A stretch of DNA of 64,000 bases, taken from the NCBI GenBank assembly GCA_951813395.1, contig OX638356.1:1591340-1655339 (forward strand). The letters run 5' to 3'. The DNA comes from Longimicrobiales bacterium. Lineage in GTDB: Bacteria; Gemmatimonadota; Gemmatimonadetes; Longimicrobiales; Gaopeijiaceae. Of the stretch, positions 46,356 through 55,378 are shown one piece after another. Numbering within the stretch: position 1 is the first letter of the stretch; every line of letters starts with the position of its first letter. The notes under the pieces were generated by a model. The model did not search any database and was not told where the DNA came from. It saw nothing but the letters and a program-made list of their open reading frames with translations. Both the position numbers and the translations under genes were made by a program.

Positions 46356-47240
46356 TCACTGGTTCCGCGCCCGCCCGGACGCCCCCAGCACCCCCGCCAG
46401 CCCAACGCTGACCCAGATCGCGGACAATGCCATCCACATCTTGATCGTCGGCAGGAGCGTCCACACCTCTCTTCCACCGGTTGGCAGCTGCATCCCTCGT
46501 GTGAACGAGTCTGCGCCGATGTACCAGGCAACGAGATCGCCGGCCCGCTCAATCCAGCCGATGTCCCGGAGGTCGGCGATGCCCAGCACGCCCATGCCCA
46601 CGACCCACACCCCCACGGCCCAAACCAGCGGACGCGCCGTGGCGAGCACCAGGGTGCTGGCCACCAGGTAGGCGGCGCTCGCCGAGGTGAACGGGAGGGC
46701 CCACTCCCACCACGGGGTGGTCCAGTTCACGGATTCCACGGCGCCGGGCGTGCCCGCGGCGGCTCCCGCCGGATCGAGGACCAGCAGTCGAACTTCGTCG
46801 ACGCCCAGGACCCCGCCGCTCGTGAGCGTCGTGAGCGTGACACACACGAGGGCCGCACCCAGGATCGCCAGGAGCCAGACCCATCCGGCCGCAACCTTGA
46901 GGAGCGCGTGCCTTCGGTGGTCGACGGGCATCGACCAAAGCGGAGTGTCGCCGAACCGCCGCTCGCCCTTCCACACCACGAGCGGCAGGAGAAGACCGGC
47001 GAGCACGGCGACGAAGCCCCATGGGGGTTCCGCGGGATCGAAGACGAGCCGGTGCATCTCCTCATTGAAGATTGCCTGCAGGACCGGCAGCCTGCTTATC
47101 GCGATCACGGCCAGCGAACCGAGCGCCAGCGCCAGACCCGCCAATACAGCCTCCCGGCGGATGGCCAGCCCGGCCACACGGAGTTGCTCGGTCCACACCG
47201 CCTTCGTCGCGGGTACGCGGCCGACTTTGGAATCCGTCAT
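46356..47240 (-). CDS. ABC transporter permease (YtrA-operon type)
   Basis: A 294-residue integral membrane protein with about six hydrophobic segments, including AVLAGLALALGSLAVIAI, GFVAVLAGLLLPLVVW, WVWLLAILGAALVCVTL, PLVWAVGVWVVGMGVLGI and a C-terminal ALSAIWVSVGLAGVLGA. It overlaps the ATPase stop by 4 nt (ATGA), so translation is coupled. With the ATPase and GntR regulator it forms a three-gene operon like ytrAB(C), exporters or envelope-stress transporters in Gram-positives. Substrate unknown. Confidence 0.72.
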   Translation of the reverse strand: MTDSKVGRVPATKAVWTEQLRVAGLAIRREAVLAGLALALGSLAVIAISRLPVLQAIFNEEMHRLVFDPAEPPWGFVAVLAGLLLPLVVWKGERRFGDTPLWSMPVDHRRHALLKVAAGWVWLLAILGAALVCVTLTTLTSGGVLGVDEVRLLVLDPAGAAAGTPGAVESVNWTTPWWEWALPFTSASAAYLVASTLVLATARPLVWAVGVWVVGMGVLGIADLRDIGWIERAGDLVAWYIGADSFTRGMQLPTGGREVWTLLPTIKMWMALSAIWVSVGLAGVLGASGRARNQ

Positions 47241-48178
47241 GATGCCTTCCTCCCCGAGAGTAGTGCCACGGCTGCTTCGTCCACCGACAGGGGCGCCACC
47301 TCACGCACGGCCGCCCCGGCCTGCGAAAGGCCACGCGTAACGGCGTCACGGTCGCCCCAAACCGTCCATTCGATCGCGCGCGCCGCGCCGCTGCGCCTGA
47401 CCACGCGGCCTCCCAGCTCGCCTGGCCCCGTCCAGCCCTCGGGAACGTCCGCCCAGTAGCGCAACAGGCCCCCGCGCAGCTCGTCGCGCGGCAGTTGCCC
47501 CAGGAGGCGTCCTTCCGAGAGCACGCCCACGTGATCCACCAGGGGCTCCACCTCGTAGACCCTGTGCGTGGAGATCACGACGGTGGTGGGGGAATCGGCC
47601 AGGTGCTCGCTCAGGATGCTCAGGGTCTCGTCGCGCACCACGTGATCCAGACCGTCGGTCGGCTCGTCCAGCAGGAGCAGCGGCGGCCTGTGCGCCAGCG
47701 CCAGGACGAGCTGCACGCGTCGACTCTGGCCCTTGGACAGCGTATGGCATTTCCGTCCGGGATCGATGTCGTACCTCGCCCTCAGTTCGCGGGCGTACTC
47801 CGCATCCCACGACGGATGATAGACCGCCTGGTGCTCGAGCAGCCGGCCCACCGTCATCCAGGCGTAGCCGACCCGGTAGTCCTCCGGCACGTATCCGATG
47901 CCCGAGCGCACTTCGGCGCCGCGGTCGCCCGGATCCCGCCCCAGGACGCTGACCGCTCCCGCCTGGTATCGCACGAGCCCCATGAGGGTCCGGATCAGCG
48001 TGCTCTTGCCCGCGCCGTTGGGACCCACGAGCACGTATACGGCACCTTCCGGCACCTGCAGATCCAGGCCGTCGAGAGCCCGCACGGAGCCGAACCGCCT
48101 GGCCAGCCCTCGTGTCGTGACCGCGAACGGGCCACTGCCGAGGTCGATGGGAAGCGTCGCTGTCACCGTGTCCGTCAT
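47237..48178 (-). CDS. ABC transporter ATP-binding protein
   Basis: A 313-residue protein. Walker A GPNGAGKST (52-60), Q-loop region around YVPEDYRVG, signature LSKGQ (147-151, a variant of LSGGQ also common in YtrB-type ATPases) and Walker B LLLLDEP (167-173) followed by the D-loop TDGLD. The C-terminal 80 residues are an extra domain typical of this subgroup. It energizes the permease encoded next. The start overlaps the regulator stop (ATGA at 48175-48178). Confidence 0.9.
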   Translation of the reverse strand: MTDTVTATLPIDLGSGPFAVTTRGLARRFGSVRALDGLDLQVPEGAVYVLVGPNGAGKSTLIRTLMGLVRYQAGAVSVLGRDPGDRGAEVRSGIGYVPEDYRVGYAWMTVGRLLEHQAVYHPSWDAEYARELRARYDIDPGRKCHTLSKGQSRRVQLVLALAHRPPLLLLDEPTDGLDHVVRDETLSILSEHLADSPTTVVISTHRVYEVEPLVDHVGVLSEGRLLGQLPRDELRGGLLRYWADVPEGWTGPGELGGRVVRRSGAARAIEWTVWGDRDAVTRGLSQAGAAVREVAPLSVDEAAVALLSGRKAS

Positions 48179-48576
48179 CTTCCGTCCTCCTTGCGTCCGT
48201 CTCCATGAGAATCTCGATCCAGCTCCCGCAGCGCCGTCATCAGATCAGGCAGCGCGAGTCCACTGCGCGAGGCATCGGCCAGTGCCCGCCTCGCCACCTC
48301 CCTCGCAAGGCGCGGCCGCTCCTTCTCTTCCGGCCGCACCCCCGGCGCCACGAAGGTGCCCTTGCCGTGCCGGACCTGTACCACGCCGTCGCGCTCGAGC
48401 GCCGCGTATGCCTGCGATACGGTCCGGGGGTTCACGCGGAGACTCGACGACAGATCGCGCACAGATGGGAGCGGGTCCTGGGGTCGAAGCGTTCCGCGAA
48501 CGAGACCGCTGCGCACGGCGTCCATGATCTGGACGTACAGCGGTCGGCCGTCGGCGTGGCTGAGTCGGATCTTCAT
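48175..48576 (-). CDS. GntR-family transcriptional regulator, YtrA subfamily
   Basis: A 133-residue protein: an N-terminal winged helix-turn-helix (PLYVQIMDAVRSGLVRGTLR, LPSVRDLSSSLRVNPRTVSQ, then AYAALERDGVVQVRHGKGTF) and only a short C-terminal tail, as in YtrA-type GntR proteins that lack a large effector domain. First gene of the operon with the ATPase and permease. A strong inverted repeat just upstream (48586-48618) is the likely autoregulatory operator. Confidence 0.88.
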   Translation of the reverse strand: MKIRLSHADGRPLYVQIMDAVRSGLVRGTLRPQDPLPSVRDLSSSLRVNPRTVSQAYAALERDGVVQVRHGKGTFVAPGVRPEEKERPRLAREVARRALADASRSGLALPDLMTALRELDRDSHGDGRKEDGR

Positions 48577-48585
48577 GGTGCCTCA

Positions 48586-48618
48586 ACTGTTGTAGTCATG
48601 TACTACAGATACAACAGT
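48586..48618. promoter_or_regulatory. YtrA/GntR operator
   Basis: Outer arms ACTGTTGTA (48586-48594) and TACAACAGT (48610-48618), and inner arms TGTAGT (48591-48596) and ACTACA (48602-48607). It begins 10 bp from the regulator start. It matches the kind of long inverted repeat bound by YtrA-type GntR regulators; binding is inferred. Confidence 0.65.
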
Positions 48619-48819
48619 ATGAAGTGCGCCCGCCCGCGTCAACCGGCCAAGCGCCATGCCGCGGTACCTGCTAGTCTTGTTGTTGCGTCGAAGACCGACC
48701 TCCGGGGACCACGTAAGCGACAGGAGCAGAGTGGAGAATTGCGTCGACAGGCGGAAGACCCTCCCAGGGAGCATCAGGCACCGGGCGCGTCTGGCCCCGT
48801 GCTCTCGAATGGCCTCCAG

Positions 48820-50223
48820 ATGTCCCCCACGGCCATGGTCGACCTGGCCGCCAGGGCAGCCGAGGCCCTCGTGCGCCGCAGCGAGGAGCTGGGCCGGGAG
48901 GAAGCATGGGACGGAGAGTTCCGTGACGAGCTCGCCAACAAGCTCATGCAGGATCCGCCGGAGGGCGGGCGGGCGCCCCGCGAAGTCCTGGACCAGGCCG
49001 TGGCCGACATCCTTCCGCTGGCACTTCGCCTGGACCATCCCCGCAGCTTCGGCTTCGTGCCGTCCTCGCCCACCTGGCCGGGAGTTGTCGCGGACTTCCT
49101 CGCCGCCGGCTACAACATCAACACCTGCAACTGGCTCGTCGCGAGCGGCGCCAGCCAGCTCGAATGCGTGGTCATCGACTGGTTTCGCCAGTGGCTCGGC
49201 TACCCGGACACCGCGGGGGGGCTGCTGACGAGCGGTGGTTCGGCCGCGAGCCTGGACGGGCTCGTGGCCGCGCGGGAAGCCGCAGGATACCCGGAGAGCG
49301 GCAGCGTCTACATGGGCGATCAGAGCCACAGTGCGCACCAGCGGGCCGTGAAGATCATCGGCATCCGCCCGGAGCACGCCCGGCTCGTGCCGAGCGACGA
49401 CGCTTTCCGGATCGATGTGGGGGAACTCGCCTCATTGGTGACGAGGGACCGTGCCGCCGGGGTGGAACCCATCGCCGTGTGCGCGAACGCCGGCGCGACC
49501 GCGACGGGGGCCGTCGATCCGCTGGAGGAACTGGCCGACTTCTGCGCGTCGGAGGGCATCTGGCTGCATGTCGACGCCGCGTACGGCGGGTTCGCCGTCG
49601 TGACCGAGCAGGGCAAGCGGATCCTGCGCGGCATCGAGCGCGCCGACTCGATCGTGCTCGACGCGCACAAGTGGTTCTTCCAGCCCTACGAAGTGGGGTG
49701 TCTCATGGTCAGGGACATCTCGAAGCTCGAGAAGCCGTTCTCGATCCGGCCCGACTTCCTGCAGGATGCCCTGTGGGGCTCGGGTCATCCCAACTTCTGG
49801 GACCGCGGCCTGCAGATGAGCCGCTCCGCACGGGCGCTCAAGATCTGGATGTCGGTGCAGACGTTCGGAATGGCCGGCTTCAGGCGGGCCATCTCCAACG
49901 GGCTGGAATTCGCCGCGCGTGCACAGGAGTACATCGACAAGAGTCCCGTCCTGGCGTGTACGAGCCCCGCGTCGCTGAGCGTCGTGTGCTTCCGCGTCGA
50001 TCCGGCCGGCCGGGACATCGCGGACCGCGACCTGGACGAAATCAACCGCCAGGTACTGGCCCGCCTGTTCTGGGAAGACCCGGCCTTCATCTCCTCGGCC
50101 ATGCCGCGCGGCAGGTTCTCGCTGAGGCTATGTATCGTCAACCACAACACCACCTGGGACGACGTGCTGGAGACGTTGCAGGCCGCGGAGCGCTTCGGGA
50201 AGGACGCGCTCGCACAATACTAA
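48820..50223 (+). CDS. PLP-dependent amino-acid decarboxylase (group II)
   Basis: 467 residues from ATG 48820; the frame is open upstream, but those codons cross the GntR operator and lack family similarity. No clear ribosome-binding site, so a GTG at 48799 is possible. Conserved blocks: FGFVPSSPTWPGVVADFLAA, LTSGGSAASLDGLVAARE, the PLP-binding HVDAAYGG and the Schiff-base Lys284 in LDAHKWFFQPYEVG. It belongs to the aromatic-L-amino-acid/tyrosine decarboxylase family and would yield an amine plus CO2; the substrate is not determined. Its TAA stop lies inside palindrome copy 4. Confidence 0.88.
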   Translation: MSPTAMVDLAARAAEALVRRSEELGREEAWDGEFRDELANKLMQDPPEGGRAPREVLDQAVADILPLALRLDHPRSFGFVPSSPTWPGVVADFLAAGYNINTCNWLVASGASQLECVVIDWFRQWLGYPDTAGGLLTSGGSAASLDGLVAAREAAGYPESGSVYMGDQSHSAHQRAVKIIGIRPEHARLVPSDDAFRIDVGELASLVTRDRAAGVEPIAVCANAGATATGAVDPLEELADFCASEGIWLHVDAAYGGFAVVTEQGKRILRGIERADSIVLDAHKWFFQPYEVGCLMVRDISKLEKPFSIRPDFLQDALWGSGHPNFWDRGLQMSRSARALKIWMSVQTFGMAGFRRAISNGLEFAARAQEYIDKSPVLACTSPASLSVVCFRVDPAGRDIADRDLDEINRQVLARLFWEDPAFISSAMPRGRFSLRLCIVNHNTTWDDVLETLQAAERFGKDALAQY

Positions 50224-50237
50224 ACAAACTTGTTTAG
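50220..50237. promoter_or_regulatory. palindromic operator-like site, copy 4
   Basis: CTAAAC, AAACTT, GTTTAG, followed by TGTCCGCCGCT. It overlaps the decarboxylase stop codon and lies between two convergent genes, so no start is nearby on either side. Confidence 0.55.
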
Positions 50238-50265
50238 TGTCCGCCGCTACCCCCCGCGTCCGCCC

Positions 50266-52521
50266 CTACCGTCCGCTTTCCCCCCCACCCTCCGACACCA
50301 CCGCCGGCCCTTCGCCCTCTTCCAGCGTCTCCAGGACCTGCCGCCACTCGAACTTCTCGCCCATGCCGCGCACGTAGTAGTCCATCCAGGCCATCTCGCT
50401 CACCGCCTTGACCAGTCGATTCCGCGGATCCGGAATCCCGTGGCTCCTGCCCGGGTACATGAACAGCTCCGTCGGCACGTCCAGCTTCTTGAGCGCCATG
50501 TGCAGTTCGACCGACTGCGGGCTCGGCACGCGCGGATCGCCCTCCACGACATGAATCATCGTGGGCGTCTTCGCGTTCTTGATGTACTTGAGCGGCGACT
50601 GGTCGAAGTAGGTATCGAAGTCCTCGTACAGGAAGCCGTCGCCGACGTAGAACTGACGGTTCCGCTGCACGTCGCTCTGCGCGTACATGCTGATCCAGTT
50701 CATCGTCCCCGCGCCCGAGCTGATCGCCTTGAAGCGGTCGGTCTGCGTGAGGATCCAGTTGGACCAGTGGCCGCCCGCGCTCCAGCCGAGCGCACCCATC
50801 CGGTCCCCGTCGACGATCCCCTCGTCGATCAGGTAGTCGACGCCGGTGATGATGTCCTCGTAGCCGAGCGTGAAATAATCCCCCACGATGTCCGTGCGAT
50901 GCGCGTTCCCGTAGTTCCGCGAGCCTCTGTAGTTGGGTTTGAGGACGGCGTACCCCGCGCCGGCGTAGACCTGGGCACTGTACCCGCCATTGAAGCGCAG
51001 GATGTCGGCTGACGCAGGTCCCCCGTGGATCGCGACGATGAGCGGATAGCGCGTCCCCGCTTCATAGCCGACAGGGTAGACCAGCACCCCGCCCACCATC
51101 TTGCCGTCCGACGAGCGCCAGTTGATCTCGACCTCCTCGCCGAGCGCGATGTCGCGCACGTGCGGATTGACGTCGACGAGTCGGGTCCACGCCATGCGGT
51201 TCGGCACATCGTCCACGCCGGCCACGGTGAACACGGTCGGCGGCGTCTTCGGGTCGCTGTAGCCGATCAGGATCGTGCCGGTGTCGTCGTCGCGCGACAC
51301 GGACAGCGCGGCCCGCTCCTCGGTGAGCTGCCGCACCGCGCCCGTCTCCACGTCGAGCGCGTGCAGCTGGGTCGTGACCGTGACGCCCGCGTTGAAGTAG
51401 ATCGTGCCGGAGTCGTCCGACCAGAATCCGACGCTGGAACTCTGGTCGAAGTCGGTGCCGAGCTTCCGGAACGCGCCGCCGCGATCGCCGACCTCGCGGA
51501 TGTACACGCGATTGTCGGTCATGGTGTAGCGCTCCATGTTGTCGGGCGCCGAAAACGCGATCAGGCGGCCGTCGGGCGAGAAGCTGAGCCCGCCCTCGCC
51601 GACCTCGTAGTTGTCGGTGAGGCGCTCGATCTCGCCCGTGGCCACTTCCATGAGGTAGAGGTCGGCGTAGAGGCGCTGCGCGGTGATGTTGCGCTCGTAG
51701 CGCTTAGGCGAGCCGCCCGTGATGCCGATCCAGCGGCCGTCATCGGAGAGGGCGAAGCTGTTGATGCTGTACGCAGGGTCGTCGGTCTCGCGCCGCTCCT
51801 CGGCCGTCGCGACTTCGACGCTCCACAGGCTCGAGAGCGGTGTGACGGCGTTGCGCACGTCGACCGTGAACCCTTCCTCCCGCCGCTTCTTCTCGTCCTC
51901 GTCGAACGAGTCGGGGCGGGTGAAGTAGATCCGGCTTCCGTCCGCAGTGAAGTCCCACTGCGCGACGCCGGCGTCGCCATGCGTGAGCACCTCGGCCGCG
52001 GCCCCGACCAGACCATCCACCGGCAGCCGGTAGAGCTGTTCCCGACCGCCCTCGCCGGAGCGGTAGACGAGCCAGCGACCGTCGGGACTGAAGTCAAACC
52101 CCGATACCCCCTCGCCCGCGTCCGTGATCTTCCGCGCCTCGCCGCCGTCGTGCCGCATCATGTAGAGCTGGCTGTCGTCCCCGTCGCGGTTGGACGAGAA
52201 CACGAAGAACGACCCGTCCGGAGCCCACGCCGGACTGGTCTCGTTGTGGTCGTCGGTGTACGTCAGCCGCCGCCCGGATGCCACGCCCTCGCTGAGCGAC
52301 ACGATGTGGATGTCGGTCTGGGATTCGGCCTTTTCCCAGTCGGGGGTTGTGACGGTGTAGAGCATGAGCGCCCCGTCCGGGCTCGGTGTCCACGAACCCG
52401 CACGCTTCAGTTCCTGCACGTCCATGAAGGTGAGCGGCCGCTGCTGCGCGGCGAGCTGCGGGCTGAATGGCGCCCAGAGCGCCGCGGCGGAAACGGTGAG
52501 TGCCAAGGAGAGGGTGCGCAT
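50266..52521 (-). CDS. secreted S9 prolyl-oligopeptidase family peptidase
   Basis: A 751-residue protein. ATG 52521 gives a signal peptide (MRTLSLALTVSAAALWAPF...LAAQ). TolB/WD40-like blades dominate residues 30-480 (SPAWAPDGSFFVFSSNRDGD, FDFSPDGRWLVYRSGEGG). The peptidase domain has GWSAGG (Ser581), Asp in VVEGDPRVPSPQS and His694 in GRSHGIPDP. Similar to acylaminoacyl-peptidase-like S9C enzymes. Acts on peptides in the periplasm. The fourth S9 enzyme of the window. Confidence 0.9.
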   Translation of the reverse strand: MRTLSLALTVSAAALWAPFSPQLAAQQRPLTFMDVQELKRAGSWTPSPDGALMLYTVTTPDWEKAESQTDIHIVSLSEGVASGRRLTYTDDHNETSPAWAPDGSFFVFSSNRDGDDSQLYMMRHDGGEARKITDAGEGVSGFDFSPDGRWLVYRSGEGGREQLYRLPVDGLVGAAAEVLTHGDAGVAQWDFTADGSRIYFTRPDSFDEDEKKRREEGFTVDVRNAVTPLSSLWSVEVATAEERRETDDPAYSINSFALSDDGRWIGITGGSPKRYERNITAQRLYADLYLMEVATGEIERLTDNYEVGEGGLSFSPDGRLIAFSAPDNMERYTMTDNRVYIREVGDRGGAFRKLGTDFDQSSSVGFWSDDSGTIYFNAGVTVTTQLHALDVETGAVRQLTEERAALSVSRDDDTGTILIGYSDPKTPPTVFTVAGVDDVPNRMAWTRLVDVNPHVRDIALGEEVEINWRSSDGKMVGGVLVYPVGYEAGTRYPLIVAIHGGPASADILRFNGGYSAQVYAGAGYAVLKPNYRGSRNYGNAHRTDIVGDYFTLGYEDIITGVDYLIDEGIVDGDRMGALGWSAGGHWSNWILTQTDRFKAISSGAGTMNWISMYAQSDVQRNRQFYVGDGFLYEDFDTYFDQSPLKYIKNAKTPTMIHVVEGDPRVPSPQSVELHMALKKLDVPTELFMYPGRSHGIPDPRNRLVKAVSEMAWMDYYVRGMGEKFEWRQVLETLEEGEGPAVVSEGGGESGR

Positions 52522-52667
52522 CTGTGAACCTCGCTGCTGGTCGGTGTGGGGCTGGCGTGTATCCCTTATGATACGCTTGGAAATCGTGGTCGGCGAGGAC
52601 GTGCGCAAAGCGAGCGGGCCAAAGCCCGGTGGGGCCCGTTGACCCTGCCGCCAACCGGCCGATCCGG

Positions 52668-55274
52668 CTACCGTTCGCGACGCTCGGTGTCGCGCACCCC
52701 CTCGGCCTGCTCCTGATAGAGTGCCCGGCCCTCTTCGAAGGTGGCGATGACCTCGGCCTTGTGGGCGGGGTCGTCCCAGCGGTCCATCGCTCGCAGTTCG
52801 CTCAATACCTGGTCGATCCAGCGAACGAAGAACGCTGCGTCGGCGCGGGAGCGGATCGGCTCGCCGTCGGCGATGACGAACACCGGATTGGTGTGCGCGA
52901 AGAGATAGCTGTCCATGGCGCCGTGTTGGGTTGGACCGAGCACCCGCGCCGCGATCCAGCCGCTCCCTTCGATCGGGATCTCGCGTTCGGCGTCGATCGA
53001 TTCCATGTCGCCCGTGGCATCGATCGTGTGCACGATGCGACCGTTATGGACGATCTCGAGGCGGTGCATTGCGAAGAGCGACCGGGCCGTCGCGACCACC
53101 GTGACGACATCGCCGCGGGAGACGTCCAGTTCTTCGCCCATTTCCTTGCCGGAGACGTCCAGGGTGAGAATCGGGCCGCTCGTCACAAAGGCGCGCCCCG
53201 CTGCCATGGCGGCAGCCCACGCTTTGTAGTGGAGGTGATCCTCGCCGGTGTACACGTAGGTGCGCGTTGTCCCCACCGCCGGATGTCGTGGAATGTCGGT
53301 CATGGCGTCGGTTCCGGCGGTCGCGGGTACCCGGGAGCCGGTGTTGAGCAGGCGGTACCACACCTCGGCGGTTCCGAGTTCGTCGCTCCAGATGCATGCC
53401 AGGTCCACGAAGTCCGCCAGACCTAGGATCGCGTCCACTGGAAGCTCCCGAGCTCCACTCACGCCCGCTTCGGCCGGTTGCCGGTGGCTGAGGCCGAAGG
53501 GATGCACGTAGCCCCCGTAGCCTCCCTGCTCGTGCACCTCTCGGAGCACCTTCGCGTTGTCCGGATAGAGAGCGTGAAGCGCCGTGCCCTCATAGCCGAT
53601 GTAGAACGGCCGGATCAGTTCGACCAGGTTGATCAGCGACAGATGGGCGAAGTAGTTGGGACGATACTCCTGGTTGTAGTAGACCACCGTCCGGGGACCA
53701 GTGTGCGGGTGCGGGTGGCCGAGGAAGTGCTCAAGGTCCTCCACGCGACTGTTGGCCCAGTAGTTGGCGATCATCCCGTTCGCGACGTTCAGGTCCTCGG
53801 CATGGGCTTTGTTCCGCAAATCCATGGGGTAGATGCGGTAGTGGCCTCCGTAATTTGGATGGATGTGGTTGTCGCCCGAATACCAGCCCCGGGCGGCCAT
53901 GTCGATCCAGCGATTCAGTCTCACCGAGACCGTCGTCCACTCCCCGGCCCGCACGTCCACCGTCCGCCTCACGGGCTCGTATTCGAAACCGCGCCACACC
54001 TCCAGCTCGGCCTCGCCCACCGGCAGCGTCACCGAGAAGCTGCCATCGGTGTGGAAGTAGTATTCATTGTTCACGCTCACGACGCGGGGAAAGCTCGTGT
54101 CCGGGAAATAGCTGCGGCCATCGTCGGCCTCGAGGTAGATGCGTGACGGCAACTGCCGACCCTCGGAGTCGCTCACGTGGACTTGCACGTGCCCCATCGG
54201 TTCCGACCAAGCGTAGCCATCGATGCGGACCCGTTGTGGCTCGCCTCCGCCACGGGAGACCGTGTAGAGGGCGAAGCCCATCCCCTGGTCGATCGTCCGC
54301 TCCCGATCGGGTGTGCCGCCGTTGCGGGCATACACGATATGCTCGCCGTCAGGCGACCAAGCCGGAAAATACTCATCAGTCTCGGTATGGGTCAGGTGCA
54401 CTGGCTGAATCCCCGCCTCCGGTCTTCGGCTCGGCACCGCGTACAGGTCGTTGTTGCCCGACGCGTCGGTGATGTAGGCTACCGCTCCCCCGTGGGGAGC
54501 CACGGATGGCCAGCCCTGAAAGTTCGTCTCGACCCGCACGAGGCGCTCCACCTGCCCGGTGCTGGCGATCCAGCGCCACAGCGAGCCCGAGCCTAGCGCC
54601 GCCTCGCCCCGCTTCGAGACGAAGACCACGTCACCGCTGTCGCCGATCCAGTCACCATCCATGTCGTTCTGGTTGGAGTTGACGACGATCGGCTCCAACT
54701 CCTCGGTTTCGATGTTGAAGGCCCACAGGTCGAACCAGCCGCTTCGGCTCGTGGTCAAGAGCACCCGTGAGCCATCGGGCGACCACCGGGGCCGGAGGTC
54801 GAGGTGCGGGTTCTCCGTGATCCGCCTTTGTTCCCCTGTCTCGACGTTCATGACGTAGATGTCGATGTTGTGATCCACGTCCCCCGTGTACGCCAAGTAG
54901 CGCCCGTCGGGCGACCAGTGCGGTTGTGAGTGATAGCCCGGACCGTCGGTCAACTGCCGCGCCGTGCCGCCCTCCACGGGCACCGTCCATATTCGGCCGT
55001 GGGCCGCGAAGGCCAGCGAACTGCCATCCGGCGCCCACGCCGGATAAGTCGGCGACGCCGTCACCGGTGGCGGATAGTACCACTCCATGTAGATCGTCGT
55101 GTTCTCCAGGTCGGGATACCCTCCGATGAAGGGATCCGGGTATTCAACTCCCGACTGGGCCGAGAGGGGAGCCGACATCCACAGGAAGCCCGCGAAAAGA
55201 GTGGCTCGCGTGACGGCGCTGACGATTGTCTCGGGGTAGAAGCGCGGGTGTATCGAGTGGACAGGGTACTTCAT
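52668..55274 (-). CDS. TolB-propeller/CehA-McbA-like metallohydrolase
   Basis: An 868-residue protein. AGGAGG 6 nt upstream fixes the ATG. It has a signal peptide (about 1-40), then PD40/TolB blades (YPAWAPDGSSLAFAAHGRIW, PRWSPDGSRVLLTTSRSGW, FPAWSPDGEHIVYARNGG). A small beta domain with YEPVRRTVDVRAGEW leads to a PHP-type hydrolase: H470-I-H472 in YSGDNHIHPNYGG, then GYGGYVHPFG and TAGTDAMTD. This arrangement is known from CehA/McbA-type proteins, named for carbaryl hydrolysis, though most members have no tested substrate. The gene is upstream of a peptidase on the same strand and divergent from the trypsin-like gene. Confidence 0.82.
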   Translation of the reverse strand: MKYPVHSIHPRFYPETIVSAVTRATLFAGFLWMSAPLSAQSGVEYPDPFIGGYPDLENTTIYMEWYYPPPVTASPTYPAWAPDGSSLAFAAHGRIWTVPVEGGTARQLTDGPGYHSQPHWSPDGRYLAYTGDVDHNIDIYVMNVETGEQRRITENPHLDLRPRWSPDGSRVLLTTSRSGWFDLWAFNIETEELEPIVVNSNQNDMDGDWIGDSGDVVFVSKRGEAALGSGSLWRWIASTGQVERLVRVETNFQGWPSVAPHGGAVAYITDASGNNDLYAVPSRRPEAGIQPVHLTHTETDEYFPAWSPDGEHIVYARNGGTPDRERTIDQGMGFALYTVSRGGGEPQRVRIDGYAWSEPMGHVQVHVSDSEGRQLPSRIYLEADDGRSYFPDTSFPRVVSVNNEYYFHTDGSFSVTLPVGEAELEVWRGFEYEPVRRTVDVRAGEWTTVSVRLNRWIDMAARGWYSGDNHIHPNYGGHYRIYPMDLRNKAHAEDLNVANGMIANYWANSRVEDLEHFLGHPHPHTGPRTVVYYNQEYRPNYFAHLSLINLVELIRPFYIGYEGTALHALYPDNAKVLREVHEQGGYGGYVHPFGLSHRQPAEAGVSGARELPVDAILGLADFVDLACIWSDELGTAEVWYRLLNTGSRVPATAGTDAMTDIPRHPAVGTTRTYVYTGEDHLHYKAWAAAMAAGRAFVTSGPILTLDVSGKEMGEELDVSRGDVVTVVATARSLFAMHRLEIVHNGRIVHTIDATGDMESIDAEREIPIEGSGWIAARVLGPTQHGAMDSYLFAHTNPVFVIADGEPIRSRADAAFFVRWIDQVLSELRAMDRWDDPAHKAEVIATFEEGRALYQEQAEGVRDTERRER

Positions 55275-55378
55275 GTGAGCCTCCTGATGTTAGTGCCGGG
55301 GTGCTTTCCCTTTCGGCCGGGGGGGGTCTGTCACATAGTTCTCCCACTGAAGCTCCCCGTCGCCAGAGGAAGGGATCT

